Assembly (NCBI GenBank): GCA_039519185.1
Contig: CM076849.1
Location: 84,057,289-84,121,288 of the forward strand
DNA length: 64,000 bases
Direction: 5' to 3'
Source: Astragalus membranaceus
Lineage: Eukaryota > Streptophyta > Magnoliopsida > Fabales > Fabaceae
Both the position numbers and the translations under genes were made by a program. Under the pieces are notes generated by a model. That model searched no databases. It was not told where the DNA came from and saw only the letters and a program-made list of their open reading frames with translations. This document shows positions 22,787 through 34,550 of this stretch, piece after piece. The stretch's first letter is position 1, and each line of letters begins with the position of its first letter.

Positions 22787-22828
22787 AGTAAACAAATTAA
22801 TACAACCGTTCGAAAAACATAGTGTCTT

Positions 22829-23357
22829 ACCATATGTTCACAATATTTATCGTTATTCATGATGCTAATGAACTTCATCGTTGCAGGGACATTCAGATTA
22901 CCAGCATGTTCTTTTTCAATACAATTGTTATCGAAGAAACTAACGTCGAATTCAGAATTTTCATTGTATCTAAACACCGCAAAATAAATGTGGGTCAAGT
23001 TTAATGCACCAATAGTTTCCTTCCTTCCCACAGTAAACCAAAGTTCCTCACGATACGATGCAAACTCGACATCCCATATAAGCCCCTTTGATGTCTTCAT
23101 TTTTAATTGATTCTTCAACTTGGATTCATAGTGCTAGACAAACAGGCTAGGAATTTGCTGGAAGAAAAAAAAGAAGTTTTTATGAACGACGCTAAGCCGA
23201 ATCAAAATGTGCACCATACGTACGGGTAAATTGAAATGGAAAACTATAGTAATTCATTGTATTCTACGTATATAAAAAAAACTCACAATGTGCTCATTCC
23301 CTTCATCTGTGTGCCAAATAGTAAAATTTTCCATTGCCCAAACTAATTTCTGGTCCT
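22829..23357 (-). pseudogene. Upstream B3-domain exons of the minus B3 gene copy
   Basis: On the minus strand, a short exon (about 23357-23286, reading TIWHTDEGNEHI) is followed by an intron and then an exon of about 320 bp. The latter reads QIPSLFV, stop, HYESKLKNQLKMKTSKGLIW...ELWFTVG...FAVFRYNENSEFDVSFFD, a complete-looking B3 domain. The in-frame TAG at 23134-23136 is a nonsense change. The exon ends at a GTAAGA donor near 22828. The plus copy lacks this region, being deleted between 5060 and 5147. With the domains at 18524-19790 it gives a gene of four B3 domains, split by the solo LTR. Confidence 0.65.
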
Positions 23358-23817
23358 GCATTATATACAATTAATGATATAATCAATAACCAATAATGCT
23401 ATACAAATATACCGGTATGTTTGTCAATCGTGTATAGCAGAGAATAATCGGATGCCAAAAAATTGGTAACTGATATACGGATAAAACAAGATGAAAGGAG
23501 ATGTACTAATATTTAATATATTAATTATTTATTAGATTAAATAGACATAACGATATATACTAAACTAATATATAATAAGTAGACCTCTTATTATACATAG
23601 AAATAAGAACAATAAAATAAATAGGTGATTTGTCATATTAAAAAAACGTAGAATTTGAGGAATAGAGAAGAATCAATTTATGAAAGAAACATATGAATAG
23701 AAAACACAAATATGGAATAGGCATCAGTTGTAAAAACGTAAAAACTTGATAAAAACTTGAAAACAAGAATCAAAATTAACAAAAAAACACAAGAAAGAAA
23801 GCATGGAAATAGAAATG

Positions 23818-23818
<1 letters not shown>

Positions 23819-23871
<53 letters not shown>
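23819..23871. repeat. (AT)n microsatellite
   Basis: Pure AT repeat, the counterpart of the tract at 5009-5059. Its conserved position in both arms supports the inverted duplication. Confidence 0.9.
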
Positions 23872-23872
<1 letters not shown>

Positions 23873-24116
23873 CAAAAAATTATTGAAGGAATACGAAATA
23901 TAACACAAGAAAGGAGAAGAATGTGTGAATCGGACAGAGAACAATATAAGTCACAGATTTAGATGTGGTAAAAGGCAAACATGCATTCTTACTTTTCTGT
24001 GATTCTTAGAAATTTTGTAATGATTGTAATGCTCTTAAGTTTGGCCAACCTCCGCTCTTTCTTTTCTCCAGTGATCCTTCCTTTGTTAGTATGATCAGGC
24101 CAGTATCATATCCCAT

Positions 24117-25255
24117 CACTACAAAAAAAACAGGCTTTTATGCACCAAATCCGCCGGAAAATGGACGTTTCCGGCGGAAAAAATCCGCCGGTAAAACGCT
24201 CGTAGGTAATGTTTTCCGGCGGAATTTTTCCGCCGGTAATGGCCATTTCCAGCTGATTTTTTCTTTTCTTTTAAAAAAAATTAATTTCTTTTTTTAAAAT
24301 TAATTCTTTGCCGGCAGATTTTTTTTTAAATTAATTCTTTTTTTATTATTTTTTAAAATTTTAATTTTTTAAAAAAAATTTTTCAAATTTTATATTTATT
24401 TAAATAAGAAGTAATAAAAAAGGAAAATGAAGTAGAATATGAGAAAAAAATTATATAGAAGAGAATGAGAAGTAATAAAGGAATTAGAATGAATAAGAAT
24501 GAAAGAGAGTATGGAAAAAATAATATTGGAAAGAATAAGAATGAAGAAGTGAGAATGAATAAGAATGAAGGAGAGTATGAGAATGAAGAAATAAGAAGAA
24601 GTGAGAATGAATGAGAAGGAAGAAGAAATGGGAAATATAGAAGAGAGATATGTAGAGAGATTTATTGAGATTGAAGAGTATGAGAAAGAAGAAATAAGAA
24701 GAAATAAGAATGAAGAAGTGAGAATGAATGAGAAGGAAGAAGAAAAGGGAAATGTAGAAGAGAGGTATGTAGATAAATTTATGGAGATTGAAGAGTATGA
24801 GAAAGAAAAAGAAAGATATGATAGAGAAAATGTAGAAGAGAAATGAGAAGGAAATAAAGAGTGAAATGAGAGAATGAGAAGGGTGTAGGAAAAATTTTTA
24901 TTTATAGGCAATATCAAACGGTTTTGGTGGATTTAGCGGCGGTTTTTTTGAAATTTTTTATTTTTTTTAAAACCAAATCCGCCGGAATTGTCGGCAGTGG
25001 ATTTTCCGGCGATCTTTTTACATTTCCGACGGATTTTCAAAAAAAAATTTAAAAATCTGCCGGAAATTCAAAAAATCCGCTGGAAAATCCACTGGCGATA
25101 TTTCCAGCGGATTTGGTTTTTTTTTTTAAAAAAAAAAATTCAAAAATCCGCCGGAAATGCACAGATGGTAAAAAAATCCGCCAGAAATGCCAAATTTCCG
25201 TCGGAACCGTACTGGCGAAAAAAATCCGCCGGTAATACGCGAGTTTCTTGTAGTG
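24117..25255. mobile_element. Non-autonomous CACTA element with 3-bp TSD
   Basis: It begins CACTACAAAAAAAACAG and ends TTTCTTGTAGTG, inverted CACTA-type termini, with the 3-bp TSD CAT on both sides (24114-24116 and 25256-25258). Subterminal regions hold many TCCGCCGGAAA-type motifs in both orientations, the expected transposase-binding array. The middle is a purine-rich GAATGAGAAGGAAGAAG stretch with no transposase. It is the same family as the block at 1357-3245. Confidence 0.9.
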
Positions 25256-25331
25256 CATGTCTATCTTTATTCTCGCGCAACTGTATTGGCGTCAGGATCC
25301 CTTGTTCAGTCTTCCCCAAGTCACTTCCAGC

Positions 25332-26760
25332 TTAGTACCCTTTGCCTACCATGACTTTAGCAATCATCATGGCAGCCTTGGACAGTTTTGGCTTTGGTAA
25401 TGGGATTCCCTCCCCCACAAAGGTGGTATTTGCGATTTCTAACGCTTGAAAGGCAGTCTCAAATGACTCCTTAGCAGCCTCGATATAACGAGTAGAAGAT
25501 GACCTGTTTACCAGCATTTCTTCTTCTCCGAAAACAACTACCAACTTGTTGTTCACTATGAATTTCAGCTTTTGGTGTAGAGAGGAGGGGACAGCCCCTG
25601 CAGAATGGATCCATGGTCTTCCCAAAAGACAATTGTAGGATGGAGCAATGTCCATTACCTGGAAGACCACTACGAAGATTTCAAGACCTACCTGTATAGG
25701 TAAGTCCATTTCTCTGATGACCTCCCTCTTTTATCCGTCGAACGCCCTGACTAATGTAGAGCTGGGTCTCATGTATAAACCGTCCACATCTAATTTTTCC
25801 ATGGTTGATCTGGGCAACACATTCAAGGACGGTCCAATATTGATGAGTACTCGAGCGAGTGAGTATTGTGCAACGCCTTGTTGTGCCATCTCCCTTCGAT
25901 TGAAATCTCATCATCAGTGAATGTGAGGTAATTACTTGCCACGAGATTTCCCACAATCCCAACAAACTGGGCAACTGTGATGTCATGAGTGACATGAGCT
26001 TCATTCAACACCTTCATCAATGCTGCACGATGGGCTTCAGAGCTAAGCAACAATGATAACAGAGATATCTTAGCCGGGGTTTGGTTCAGCTGATCAACCA
26101 CCTTATACTCACTGTCTCATAAGCTTCAAAAATTCATAAGCTTCTTGTTCGGATAGTGCCCTTTTGCCCATGTTCTTTTCAATGGGCTCGTCCTCTTTGC
26201 TTTTTCTTTTATCGATCTTTTCTTCTTCATTTGATTTTCCACTACCGAGTCCTTCAGGGGCATAGATGCGCCCGCTCCGAGTCATTCCACTATTTCCTTA
26301 GATGTTAGTGACATCAGGATTCCTCTGCACTTTCAGATTGTAATTCCACGGGATCGCATTGATATCCTTAAAAGGGAAGGGAGACGGCACCTGAATGGTT
26401 ATTGCCTTGGGTCTAGCAAGGGCCATCTTTGAGTCCTTATTATAACGAATCTCCAGTGGCCTACGGGTATCTATATTCTTGTTACTGTTCGACTGGATAG
26501 TTGATATATTCCCTCCCTTCTTTAGAAAACCCACCTGTATTATCTGCCGGTCTAACAAATCTTGAAGGACTTGCTTGAACACCTCACACTTCCCGACACA
26601 GTGAAGGTCATTGCATGGACCCTTGCTGGTGCATTCTTTCTCAATGATCCCAAAGTGACACAGCTCACCATGAATTATTTCCAGAGGTGTGTGGATGTTT
26701 TTCACTTTCCTAATCAGGGACTGCTCCTCAAAATTCTCAACGGCGTTGACGGAGGACCTC
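25332..26760 (-). pseudogene. Ty3/gypsy gag-end and protease fragment
   Basis: On the minus strand: a Cys/His-containing segment near 26600 (CNDLHCVGKCEVF), a basic linker, then a retropepsin-like region, with CLLGRPWIHSAGAVPSSLHQKL near 25600 marking the protease C-terminal part. It is followed at about 25280 by a Gly-rich, G-patch-like piece (GKGY, stop, AGSDLGKTEQGI). Stops and frameshifts separate the ORFs. Motif style resembles the Tat/Ogre branch. In this orientation it follows an RT fragment, the reverse of the normal gag-protease-RT order, so the locus is rearranged. Confidence 0.75.
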
Positions 26761-26774
26761 CCATGACCTGGTAA

Positions 26775-27510
26775 AGGAATATTGCGTCATGGAATATTGC
26801 GTTAATTGCTCTTTGATAGGTAGCTCCCACATTCTTGAGGCCGAAAGGCATGACTAACCACTCATAGATGCCTAGGACGCCAGGGCACCGAAATGACGTC
26901 TTATGGGTGTTTGCCTTGGCCACGTAGATCTGGTTGTATCCAGAATATCCATCCATGAAGGTTAAGATGGCATTGTTAGCCGCGACTTCGACTAGCATGT
27001 CGGCCACCGGCATACCGTACTCATCTTTCGGGGTGGTCAAGTTCAGGTTCCTGTAATCAATGCATACCCTCACCTGGCCATTCTTTTTAATGACAGGCAC
27101 TATATTAGATAACAATTCTACATACCTGGCGGTTCTTATGAACCCAGCCTTCAATAGGCTCTCTATCTCAACTTTGATCTCTGGCATCAGCTGAGGATTG
27201 AGCCTCCTCGGCGACTGTTTATGGGGCTTGCATCCGTCTTTGATAGGCAACCGATGTTCTACCAATGCTCTATTGAAGCCTGGAATCTCAAGGTAATCCC
27301 ATGCAAAGCAGTTGCGGTATTCCTTAATCAGCTCCACCACCTGATCCCTCTATTGCACGCTGAGGATCCCGCTAATGATCTTGGTCATCCTTGGTTCCAT
27401 TTCAGTTCCCAGATTGACCTCCACCAATGGATCCTGAGCTGCGAACGTGGGGACCCTTCGCTGAATGGGCTCAATGTGAGGAGGATCGGTGATAACTCTA
27501 TTTTATATAG
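26775..27510 (-). pseudogene. Ty3/gypsy reverse transcriptase N-terminal half
   Basis: On the minus strand the frame reads CIDYRNLN..TPKDEYGMPVAD, FMDGYSGYNQI and MPFGLKN, standard RT blocks, ending about where FHDAIFHD would continue. The catalytic YxDD block, RNase H and integrase are absent. One in-frame TAG lies at about 27350. The fragment ends at 26775, where GGAATATTGCG occurs twice within 30 bp, and gag-end sequence follows. Tat/Ogre-like by motif; it would have copied element RNA into DNA. Confidence 0.8.
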
Positions 27511-28061
27511 AGTTATTCATACATTTAAACTTAGATAATTACTTGATTTCAAGTATAATATGTGTTAAATATAGTAGTATGAATAAAATAACAACATTTA
27601 TGGTTTTAAGATGAATGGCATTCACAACTTAGCATTTTGTATATACATTGGTATGTTTGATAGGTTTGTTCAGTGCATCAGCAGTTGATGCTTCTGCACC
27701 GGGAAAAACACAGTGCATCTGCACTAGAAGCACTTCCACAGTGCATCTGCACCTTAGTGCTTCTGCACCTTTCTGCACCAAGACGGATAACCCCACATTA
27801 GAAGCACCTCAATTCATACCAATGCATAAACACCTCTATGATATCATGCTTAGTCACAACATGGAGGCACATGCCCACTTTCGAAAGGAGGCACCTACAA
27901 TAGATTACCATCATGAAGATTCATTCATAAATGACACATGGCCCTCCACGATTGGACCTCTCGTTGAGGTGGGGTGTTGGACTCAATTCCCGGCAAACAT
28001 GTTCTGAAAAGTAACCATGGTTAACCCCTCTAGGTTAAACCTGATCTCCAAGGAGACCCTC
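27511..28061 (+). other. Retroelement-like region with repeated TGCATCTGCA words, part 1
   Basis: No clear gene. At 27669-27780 the words CAGTGCATCTGCAC, AGTGCTTCTGCACC and relatives occur several times. A frame at about 27790-28005 (HKHLYDIMLSHNMEAHAH) is open but unrecognised. It is split from 30968 onward by an Ogre/Tat-like solo LTR. Confidence 0.4.
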
Positions 28062-30962
28062 TGTCATACCCTAATTTTGTCTGGCTAATTTAAAGCTTAC
28101 TAGAAAATCCAAAATATTGTGTTTATCGTTTATGTGTGTCGTCCCCAGTCATGTATAGGCGTGTTACTTCTCATTGGTGCGTGTGTGCTATTGTTAATAA
28201 TGTACACATTTTAGTCCCCGTTGCGGACAGGTGTTCGCGTATTGTTGTGTACGAGTGTTTATTTTAGTATGCGAATTCGCGTATTCTCGTTGTGGACGCG
28301 CGTTCGCGTCTCGTCGTGTACGTTTGTTTTTTGTCGTTGTTATCAGTTTAATTTTGTTCTAAAAATCTAATAAAAATCAGATTGTGAATAAATGCTTTTT
28401 ATAATCAATTTTTTTTTTACAAAGTCAACTTTAGTACACATGTATAGACAAAAAATAAATACAAAATAATACAAAAAAATTAATTAAAAAGCAAAAACTA
28501 AAAAAAAAGCAAGGCAGCACAAGTTGTTGTCCTTGCTGATGCAGTATTGGAAAATCCTTTTGAGCATCAAGCCAAGCCTTTTTCCCTTTGCTCTTTGTTT
28601 TCTTCTCCATTTTGGTTGAGACCAAAATGCTTTTCAGGCACTGCCCTGCAGCTGTTGTTATGGGTGCAGCAATGGTCTCCACTACTCTGATTTCACTGCA
28701 AAATGATAACAACAAAATTGATCCCATTAATTTACTACTCTATAAAAAACTCAGCTGAGAAACAGAGAGGGGGGGACACGCAGAACTGCAAGCAAAAATA
28801 AGAAAAAGGAGAGAACAGAGAGAGGGAAAGCTACTGAGCTACCTCATCTCTGACCACCATCTGTGGTGGTCGCCGCCGTGCACCACCACAGAAACCCCAA
28901 CCACCACTTCATTCCCTCCTTCCCACCTCACGAACCGCAGCACCACCATAAACAAGCCTCATGACCACAACCCCCACCGTCAACCACCAAACAGCCACCA
29001 TGGCACACCACCGTCACCCACCAAACAGCCACTACGGCGCACCAACAGCCACCCCAAACGGCCACCACCACTCACCCCCTTTTCGTTCTGTTCACAAAAC
29101 CGACCCAACCGTCGAAACCACCCTTCACCGTTCGCCCACCTCACGCACCACCATCAAACCCGCTTTCCAAATGACCACCGAACCACCGTGACCACCACCC
29201 CCATTAACATTTCACCCACTCAGCCACTGTCTCCACACCTCACCACCCTCCCTCTCTTCCTCAACCACTGAACCCCAAACTGTCAGCAACATCAACCCGA
29301 AATAACCACCACCGTCGACGCCCATGCACTACCGCCTCAACCCTGTCGCGGCCACCAAGTCGTGCTCGCCACCGTAACCGCCTCCCACTTCGTTTGCCCC
29401 CTCTGACAGGCGCACCAACACCGCGAATCCTCATCGCCAAATCAGGCAAAAACCACTCCCTGTCATACTTCTCTCCCACACACCGGCGCGCCCTCCGTCA
29501 TCGCCTCCTTCTTCCCTCCTGTTTCATTCTTCTTCTTTTTCTCTCCCACCGTCGCTCTTTCTCCTCTCTCCGACGAAGATTTCGCCATGCTCTCTCTCTC
29601 TCCATTTGTGAGTTGCGGCGCTGAGTGAGGTATGAATAAAATTAGGGTTTCCATCTGTTAATTATAGCATTATATAGTCTCTCCGAATATATTTTTTTAA
29701 TTTTTTTCTTTCTAAGATCCGATTACCATCCACACCTCGATGTTTAATAAACACAGCACCTCTGCACAAAGCCTGCATTCGCAACCCAAACGTTGTATAT
29801 GGGCCTCTGCTAAACACACCCCATTGTGTACTCATACAACCCCTCTGCTATCTACACCCCACTTTTATAACAGTACCCCCCATGGCTAGTTGCACCTCTT
29901 GTATTACTGTTTTACAACCTATTTTGATTTTGTGATTACTTTTCCTTTTTTATTTTTCACTACTCATCAAAAACCATTTTTATCAAAATATTAATTAAAA
30001 AAACATCCAACACACAATCTTTTTTTTTTCTTCTACACCTAGAACTACGTAGCCTTTGATTCTCTACCAAGAGATACGTAGGAGCAGGGTCACGCCCCTG
30101 TCAAAATATATAAAAATATACAAAAACATATAAAAATAAATAGATGAATATTTCATTTTCGAAATATAAATAGGGGATTAAGTCGACTGTACAGTCGGGT
30201 TAGTCTGTTTTTTAGGCCACTAATGAACCGTTACGGATCAGGTCCTAAAATCCCTATTTAAAATAAATAATTTCTAAATTAAAAAATATGCAAACACACC
30301 TCTTTCATTTCAAAAATCAAAAATCTTAGTTTCAAAATAGGGGATTAAGTCGGTCGTGCGGCCGGGTTAATCATCGTTTTAGGATAAGTGAACTGTGGTC
30401 CTTCAGAGCCCCAGCGCTCATTCACCCCTCAGCGGCCCTTCAGGGCCCCAGCGCTCCTTCAGACCCCCAGTGGTCCTTCAACACAGTTCACACAGTCCTA
30501 AAACCCCTATATTAAAAAACACCAACCAACAAACATTTTCTACCAAGAACTACGTGCGATTTGATTCTCTACCAGGAGATACGTAGGATTGGAGGGCGGC
30601 CGACCTCTGTCAATTGCACTAATAAAAAACCTTTTTTGTTCTTTTCCTAAATAATCATTTTCTTAAATAAAATATCAATTTTCTTCTTTCTTTTTAATTC
30701 ACAATAAAATGGTAAAAATAAACTTTTTCAAAATTAATAGTCTTCCCTACAACTAATTAGCAGGTAACCTTCCTTAGGAAGGATGTCGTGGGGTGCTAAT
30801 ACCTTCCCCACGCATAACCGACTCCCGAACCCTTATCTGGTCTCAAGGACCCTTATCCATTCCAAAAGGGATTTTCCAATGTTTGCCCTTAAACTAAACT
30901 TTGGTGGCGGCTTCATTTTTAAACCTTCGAGGAATCCTCACCCGGATTTTTCGGTCGCTACA
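28062..30962 (+). mobile_element. Ogre/Tat-like solo LTR with 5-bp TSD
   Basis: It starts TGTCATACCCTAATTTTG and ends TTTTTCGGTCGCTACA, with the TSD CCCTC at 28057-28061 and 30963-30967. The sequence closely resembles the LTR at 45054-47898 (opposite orientation), notably the last 250 bp (AGGAAGGATGTCGTGGGGTG, GAGGAATCCTC). It has no primer-binding site, polypurine tract or internal region. It carries two copies of a block AGGGGATTAAGTCG followed by a palindrome and GGGTTA (about 30171 and 30345). The small ORFs in it (CCACCA-rich, 28961-29191) are low complexity. Confidence 0.9.
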
Positions 30963-30967
30963 CCCTC

Positions 30968-31930
30968 ACTTAAAGGAAAGATCCAAGGCTCTAGGATCCG
31001 TACATCTACTTTTCTTGCTTTTCATTTTATAGTTCTTAGTAGTAGTTAGAAGTAAGAAGGTAAGGAAGGAATTGACAACTCCCTCTTTCACTTCTTCATC
31101 AAGTTAGTTACGTAGAAGAAATCAGTGCATCTGCACTGCTAGGCAAACTTATGTAAGAGTACTTCAATCAGTGTAATCTCTATCCTATTGATATCTCTTG
31201 GACTTTCCATTATATCAACATGTTTTATTTCATCTATTTTTGCCTTGCAATGCATATTATGAGCTAAACCTCTTTGGTTGAGATGTTCTAACTTTATAAT
31301 GAGCTTTTGAGTAAGTTACTGTGTTTTTCAAAGTGGTGTATGCATTTTTGGTTCTTGTGTTATACTACATCCATCTTATTTTAAAGTTGATCACTTAAAA
31401 TAAGTAGAGTTATATTCACATACATGGTTTATAACTAGAAATCAAGAACTAATAAGGGTGAGTATTTTAATGAAGGCTTTATTAACTTGTTTAATAAAGA
31501 AAACTTTGTTAAAACCATGTTAAGTCCTAGACATAGGATAACGTAGTCCTTAGGGTAATGCAGTGAATACTTAAAAGGCAGGAGTGTACTTATTTAGCAC
31601 TTAGACAAGAATTGTAAGAAGGCAAGAAAGGAATTGACAACTTCTCTCTTTACTTCAAGACAAGGTTTTAAGAGCTTGTAACGAAACTCTGAAGAAAGTA
31701 GCTGAAAGACACGTACTGGTGAAACTACACTCACGTGCATCTGCATCACAGAAAACACAATACTCTTGAAAGTGATTTATTTAGTGAAGACATCTCAACT
31801 ATCATTCCCAACTGATTTCCTTCATATTTTCTTACATATTTACATTCTGTTTTCGTAAACATCAATACCCAAAATTGAGAGTAGTATAGCTAAACATACA
31901 AAAGTTTAACCAATCCCTGTGGGTTCGACC
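30968..31930 (+). other. Retroelement-like region with TGCATCTGCA words, part 2
   Basis: Continues 27511-28061 after the solo LTR. It holds further words (CAGTGCATCTGCACTG at about 31122, CGTGCATCTGCATCAC at about 31733) and ends near CCAATCCCTGTGGGTTCGACC, a phrase seen in reverse in the Athila-like LTR at 50510. This suggests an LTR of a further Athila-like family. Boundaries are not resolved and no gene is seen. Confidence 0.4.
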
Positions 31931-32161
31931 TTGAGTTTGAACCCCTCTGTCGTCCATTCGCAAGACTCCACCCCTTCCTCATAGCTTCTTGGTATAGCAA
32001 TAGGGCGCATTTGAGGGGAGTAGAATCCTACCTCGAACATCTTTACTTCGGTAGAGAGAGGATTGGGATCAGCCTCCACAATCTTTACCTATCAGCTTCT
32101 GATGTAACGTCGTTAAGGGCATGCATTCACTTGTGTGAATCTAGTCCCTCCCTAGGATTAC

Positions 32162-34550
32162 TGTAACACCCCTTTTCTACCCGGTAACTTTTAATGAAAA
32201 TCAGAGTTTCGAAAACATTTTTCTTTTCACCCACAAGGGATGTCACATTTTCACCAATTAAGCGTCACACGAATATGATAAAATTCACCATTAAAAATAG
32301 CACGGTACATAGCACGTCATAATTAACTCCATCACCACGCAGCGGAATAAAAATAAAGTTCAAACGAATACTTATAACATCACCATTAAACTTTGACAAT
32401 TAAATAATAATGACTACTAATAAAGCCTAGCGTTCATCCCCCCGAGTGCTACGTATCAGAGCGACGACACCGACTCTACTAGCGAAGGTAAATATGCCTT
32501 CATTCGCGATCACCTGCACGTTACCAACATAGGGGTAACATTCAAACAGAAGGGGTGAGATATCTAACATTATAATAGCATATATGATAAGCAATATGCT
32601 AGAGTTACGACACTATATCTACCGCTTCACAACAACATCCAATTACAATCACTAAGAGCAATCACCAAATGTCATGAGTAACGTATGAGATGCAACCCAC
32701 ACCAACGGGCATATGCATGTGGTACCTTTCATCACCTTTAAAATAGCCAATAATAGTGGCATCATCACCTATATTATCATCACCTTGTTTTGAGCATAGC
32801 TCCATCACCTTTAAAATAATGCATATGTATGTATGCGACACCATGATAATGCACCAACACAATCAACACCAATAACAGTCAACTTAGTGACACAACAACA
32901 CCAATCAATATTTCGGTCATAGACCCATCACCTGTCATTTTGCCAAAATAGGCACATTACCTGTTACATCATCACTTGTGACACCAACAATTTCAACACC
33001 AGCACCAACACCAGGAAATTTACAACATCAACACCATCGTCAATTTAATTTACAACACCAACACCGACACTAAATAATTTACAGCATCGACACCGACACC
33101 AATCTAATTTACAACACCAACACCGACACCAAATAATTTACAACACCAACACCGACACAATTACCACACCTAGGATAACACCGACCGGGGCAGCCACACA
33201 GGCGCCCGGCTACCAATAACCACAGACAGGCAGCCAACATTTAACCATTTAATCAACAGACACACCCAAAAATTAACGACACCAGAAACAGTTCTTTTTG
33301 CCTGAAAATTAGAATATTCAGTTAGGCCTATGAATAAGCTTTCCAAAACATTTTAGAACGCCCCAATCGGATTCCCGGATCAAAAGATATTGCAAAAACA
33401 AAATCAGTAACAGTGAAACAGTGACAGCAAAACCAAACAGTGCAGGAAATGGCGCCCAGGAGCAGGGCGCCTAGCAGGGAACAGCAACACATAAAACTGG
33501 CGCCCAGGAGCAGGGCGCCTAGCAACAAGCAACACAGCTGAACCTGGCGCCCAGGAGCAGGGCGCCTAGCAACAAACGCAACACAGCAGAAACTGGCGCC
33601 CAGGAGCAGGGCGCCTAGCACAACAACACCCAAACCGAAACTGGCGCCCGGGAGCAGGGCGCCTAGCACAGGCAGCAACACAACAGGCAACACTGGGCGC
33701 CAAGGGCGCCATTCTTAGCAACACAGGAACAATGCTGGGCGCCTAGGGCGCCACTTTCAGCAACACCAAAACAACATTGGGCGCCTAGGGCGCCACTTCC
33801 AGCAACAGGGAACAACACTAGCACGACGCCCAGGAGCAGGCCGCCTTTTTCAGCAACCAAAACAGCAACCACACAAGACAACAACATGGCGCCCATGAGC
33901 AGGGTGCTTTTTCCAGCAACAACACAACACCAAACTTGGCGCCCAGGAGCAGGGCGCCGTTTTCAGCACAGCAACAAGACACAACCATGGCGCCCAGGCA
34001 CAGGGCGCCTAAATCAGCAACACAATTTTTTTTGATTTCCACCATGATCAATCACCAACACCAATTCGTAACAACCATGAATACATATCAAAATCACCAA
34101 ACAAATCATCAAACAAACATCAAGGCATACCTAGAGCCTAACTCCCACATAACACCCATCATACACCCTATTAAAATGGTAGAACCCACCCTTACCTTAG
34201 ATTTGCCAAAGACAAGACTCTCTTGACCGTAGACACCAAAGAACCACAGCAACAGAGCTCCTCTCCTTCTCCTCTCTTTGCTAGCGCCGCGCCCTCTTCT
34301 CTCTTCGCACTCCTCTCTCTCTTTTTCTCAAACAAAAGCGCAAGTGAGGGAAAACCCTAGCCTAGGCGCTTCACCTATGCGCCTAGCTAGTGGGCTTTTG
34401 GATCACGGGCTTTTCTCCACAGCTTAGCCCAATTCCTAATCAACACGCCCTAAGTTAATTAAAACACCATTTTAATATTTTAATACGACTACACCAATAA
34501 CATACCTAAATATTTAATTGAAATAAATAATTAAATATTTGGGCGTTACA
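32162..34550. mobile_element. Solo LTR with TGTAACACCCC...GTTACA ends, TSD ATTAC
   Basis: It starts TGTAACACCCCTTTTC and ends TTTGGGCGTTACA. Both flanks are ATTAC (32157-32161 and 34551-34555). It lies within the protease region of the Ty3/gypsy pseudogene. No internal region. It belongs to the same broad terminus type as the LTRs at 913 and 19853 but differs internally. On the minus strand it would start TGTAACGCCC and end GGGGTGTTACA, so minus orientation is likely if it is a Tekay/Del LTR. Confidence 0.9.
33449..34010. repeat. Diverged tandem repeat with GGCGCC palindromes inside the solo LTR
   Basis: About eleven units of 45-60 bp, each with GGCGCCCAGGAGCAGGGCGCC or a decayed form, followed by TAGCAACA-type spacers. 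Each core is a 7-bp dyad (GGCGCCC/GGGCGCC) around a 7-bp loop. ORFs on the minus strand reading LLGALLLGA are by-products of the repeat. Confidence 0.85.

Noticed and set aside
24396..24917. 173-aa Ser/Phe-rich ORF on the minus strand
   Set aside because: Antisense of the purine-rich core of the non-autonomous CACTA element; low complexity.
28961..29191. CCACCA-rich ORF and neighbours
   Set aside because: Lies inside the U3-like part of a solo LTR; low complexity.
33328..34051. LLGALLLGA-repeat ORFs
   Set aside because: By-products of the GGCGCC tandem repeat in a solo LTR.
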